Source: Pseudolachnospira sp051055405 (GTDB lineage Bacteria > Bacillota > Clostridia > Lachnospirales > Lachnospiraceae). From it: a stretch of DNA of 64,000 nt. The position numbers and the translations under genes are program-made. The DNA lies in NCBI RefSeq assembly GCF_051055405.1, contig NZ_CP167068.1, positions 1,116,001 through 1,180,000 on the forward strand, read 5' to 3'. This document shows positions 62,569 to 64,000 of this stretch, piece by piece (positions within the stretch are counted from its first letter, which is position 1; each line of letters opens with the position of its first letter). The notes below the pieces were generated by a model, which made no database searches, was not told where the DNA came from, and worked only from the letters and a program-made list of their open reading frames with translations.

Positions 62569-62796
62569 ATGGAAAAGTTAATGGAAATCTTGGAGGAGAT
62601 TCGCCCGGAAGCGGATTTTGAGAATTGTAAGACGCTAATCGACGACGGGGTACTGGACTCTTTTGACGTGATGTCCATCATCAGCGAGCTGGGGGACGAG
62701 TTTGAGATTGAGATCAAACCGGCGGATGTCATTCCTGCGAATTTTAACTCGGCGGAAGCGATGTGGGAGATGGTAAAACGGCTGCAAAACAAATAG
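62569..62796 (+). CDS. Acyl/aminoacyl carrier protein (DltC-like)
   Basis: This 75-residue protein is an acyl-carrier-type fold whose phosphopantetheine site is S31 in VLDSFDVMSI. Acidic helices and the length fit DltC-like carriers. ATG 62569 follows AGAGAGGAG. It should carry the amino acid activated by the upstream ligase and is followed 20 bp later by an MBOAT gene. Confidence 0.92.
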   Translation: MEKLMEILEEIRPEADFENCKTLIDDGVLDSFDVMSIISELGDEFEIEIKPADVIPANFNSAEAMWEMVKRLQNK

Positions 62797-62816
62797 AAAA
62801 AGCATAGGGGGATAGC

Positions 62817-64000
62817 ATGTCGTTTGTATCGACAAATTTTCTGATTTTTCTGTTTGCAGCTGTGGCCGGATACTATCTGATCCCGAAAAAGGCTCAGTGG
62901 ATGTGGCTGCTGCTGTTTAGTTACCTTTTTTACTTATCCGCCGGGATAGAGATCCTTTTCTATCTGGTATTTGCTACGTTGGTAACTTATGGCGCAGGAA
63001 TCGGAATTGAAAAGACAGAGAAGAAAAAACGGGTGATGCTGGCGGCGGTCCTGTTGGATTTTGGGATGCTGGCCTTTGTAAAATACTTTAATTTTGCGGT
63101 AGAGAATCTAAACGCGCTCTTTGGTCTGGGGATTGCGGAGAGGAATCTCCTCCTGCCCCTTGGAATTTCTTTTTATACCTTTCAGTCTGTGGGATATGTG
63201 ATCGACGTTTATCGTGGGAAAGTGAAGGCGGAGAAAAATCCTTTCCGCTTCGCTTTGTTTGTGTCCTTTTTTCCACAATTGCTCCAGGGACCCATCGGCC
63301 GTTTTGACCGTCTGGCCGGTGAACTTTATGCACAGCGCTCGTTTTCCCTGCTCCGGATGGAACGCGGATTACAGCGGATGCTGTGGGGGTATTTCAAAAA
63401 GATGGTTTTGGCGGATCGCCTGTCCGTTACGGTCAATCTTATTTTTTCTAATTATCAACAATATTCCGGTTGGATCAATGTGATCGGCGTGCTCTGTTAT
63501 TCCATCCAACTCTATGCGGACTTTTCCGGCGGGATGGACGTGGTGATCGGCGTGGCGGAGATGTTCGGTATTTCGATGGATGAGAATTTCAAACGGCCGT
63601 ATTTTTCCCGATCGATTTCCGAATTCTGGCATCGCTGGCACATTACACTGGGAACCTGGATGAAAGATTACATTTTTTATCCCTTGTCTTTATCCCGTGG
63701 AATGAAAAAATTCGAGAAGTTTGCCAAGAAAAAATTCGGAAAAAAGACCGGGCGGATTTTACCGGTCTGCATCGCCAATATTGTGATCTTTTTGGTCGTT
63801 GGAATCTGGCATGGACCAGCCTGGAAATATATCTGCTACGGCCTGTTTAACGGCGTTATCATTGCTTTTAGCAATCTGATGGCTCCTGCCTACAAAAAAG
63901 GACTGGCCGCGCTCCATGTTCCCGTGCAGAGCTGGTGGTGGAAAGGTTTTCAGATGCTTCGGACCTTTGTGATTGTAAATATCAGTTGGTTCTTTGACAT
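62817..64000 (+). CDS. MBOAT family acyltransferase (DltB-like), cut by window end
   Basis: At least 394 residues are encoded and the frame is open to the window edge. The protein has many membrane helices and the MBOAT landmarks LLPLGISFYTFQSVGYVIDV, FPQLLQGPI, SEFWHRWHITLGTWMKDYIF and the catalytic His in WHGPAWKYICYG. DltB uses a carrier-bound D-alanine to modify teichoic acid outside the membrane; AlgI/PatB-like relatives acetylate polymers. Its place after a carrier protein supports a DltB-like role with whatever amino acid the operon loads. Confidence 0.92.
   Translation, partial: MSFVSTNFLIFLFAAVAGYYLIPKKAQWMWLLLFSYLFYLSAGIEILFYLVFATLVTYGAGIGIEKTEKKKRVMLAAVLLDFGMLAFVKYFNFAVENLNALFGLGIAERNLLLPLGISFYTFQSVGYVIDVYRGKVKAEKNPFRFALFVSFFPQLLQGPIGRFDRLAGELYAQRSFSLLRMERGLQRMLWGYFKKMVLADRLSVTVNLIFSNYQQYSGWINVIGVLCYSIQLYADFSGGMDVVIGVAEMFGISMDENFKRPYFSRSISEFWHRWHITLGTWMKDYIFYPLSLSRGMKKFEKFAKKKFGKKTGRILPVCIANIVIFLVVGIWHGPAWKYICYGLFNGVIIAFSNLMAPAYKKGLAALHVPVQSWWWKGFQMLRTFVIVNISWFFD

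Noticed and set aside
59833..64000. Using the symbols dltA, dltC and dltB
   Set aside because: The gene order and the inserted decarboxylase differ from a standard dlt operon and the amino acid used is unknown.
1..64000. tRNA genes, rRNA genes, intact insertion sequences or phage genes
   Set aside because: No cloverleaf-like sequence with a GTTCRA T-loop, no rRNA-like sequence and no transposase or integrase frame was recognised by eye; a computed scan could still find a short RNA.

Overview
The window reads as a chromosomal stretch of an anaerobic Gram-positive bacterium of the class Clostridia, most likely a member of the Lachnospiraceae. This is inferred from gene order (rpmB / gls24 / DAK2 kinase / recG; rnfCDGEAB; rpsB-tsf; ruvAB-zapA-U32-rodA-pbp), strong AGGAGG ribosome binding sites with some GTG and TTG starts, Thr/Ala/Glu-rich lipoprotein linkers, KTGD-type cell-wall sorting tails, and a CspA-like subtilase. 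Nothing in the sequence gives a species name. No tRNA, rRNA, CRISPR array or intact transposase was seen.

Layout. 0.2-6 kb: rpmB on the minus strand, diverging from gls24, a FakA-like kinase and recG, then a small Cys-rich protein and a LUD-domain protein. 6-8.5 kb: a polar amino-acid ABC importer. 8.9-15 kb: an MntP-like exporter with a radical SAM/SPASM enzyme, a TetR regulator with a patatin-like lipase, and an NSS transporter with a D-2-hydroxyacid dehydrogenase. 15.2-18.2 kb: a YtrA-type GntR regulator with its ABC exporter, then carbamate kinase. 18.2-21.8 kb: a membrane hybrid histidine kinase overlapping an orphan solute-binding lipoprotein. 21.8-23 kb: a ferredoxin-fused aldo/keto reductase on the minus strand. 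23.6-28.8 kb: the complete Rnf complex (ferredoxin:NAD+ oxidoreductase, ion pump). 28.9-30.8 kb: rpsB-tsf. 30.8-32.3 kb: an AT-rich block of broken defence-type genes (Abi_C-like and DUF1016 nuclease), bracketed by a short duplication of the tsf 3' end. 32.6-43.3 kb: two giant paralogous wall-anchored surface proteins. 43.4-52 kb: a second NSS transporter (minus), ruvAB, zapA, a U32 pair, rodA/ftsW and a class B PBP. 52-59.6 kb: DUF5662 protein, CspA-like protease, a soluble three-PAS hybrid kinase, upp and a lipoprotein. 59.8-64 kb: the start of an operon coding for an adenylation enzyme, a fold-III PLP decarboxylase, a carrier protein and an MBOAT acyltransferase, running off the window edge.

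Three things stand out. First, a dispersed 221-237 bp palindromic element occurs three times (8527-8747, 14964-15186 in the opposite orientation, 51960-52196). Its 39-47 bp terminal arms are perfectly self-complementary in every copy although their sequences differ between copies, so the pairing has been conserved rather than the bases. Second, the last operon looks like a D-alanylation (dlt) system in which a BtrK-like, possibly carrier-protein-acting, amino-acid decarboxylase has been inserted; this suggests that the cell surface may be decorated with a decarboxylated amino acid rather than D-alanine. Third, a 60-bp tandem repeat and nested-hairpin block of about 285 bp sits just upstream of the rnf promoter.

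Smaller regulatory observations include a terminator-like hairpin that buries the arcC ribosome binding site, a possible small RNA between rnfB and rpsB, a UUCG hairpin between the ABC binding-protein and permease genes, and OmpR-type direct repeats before the dlt-like operon. All functional calls come from reading motifs and gene context; no database search was possible.
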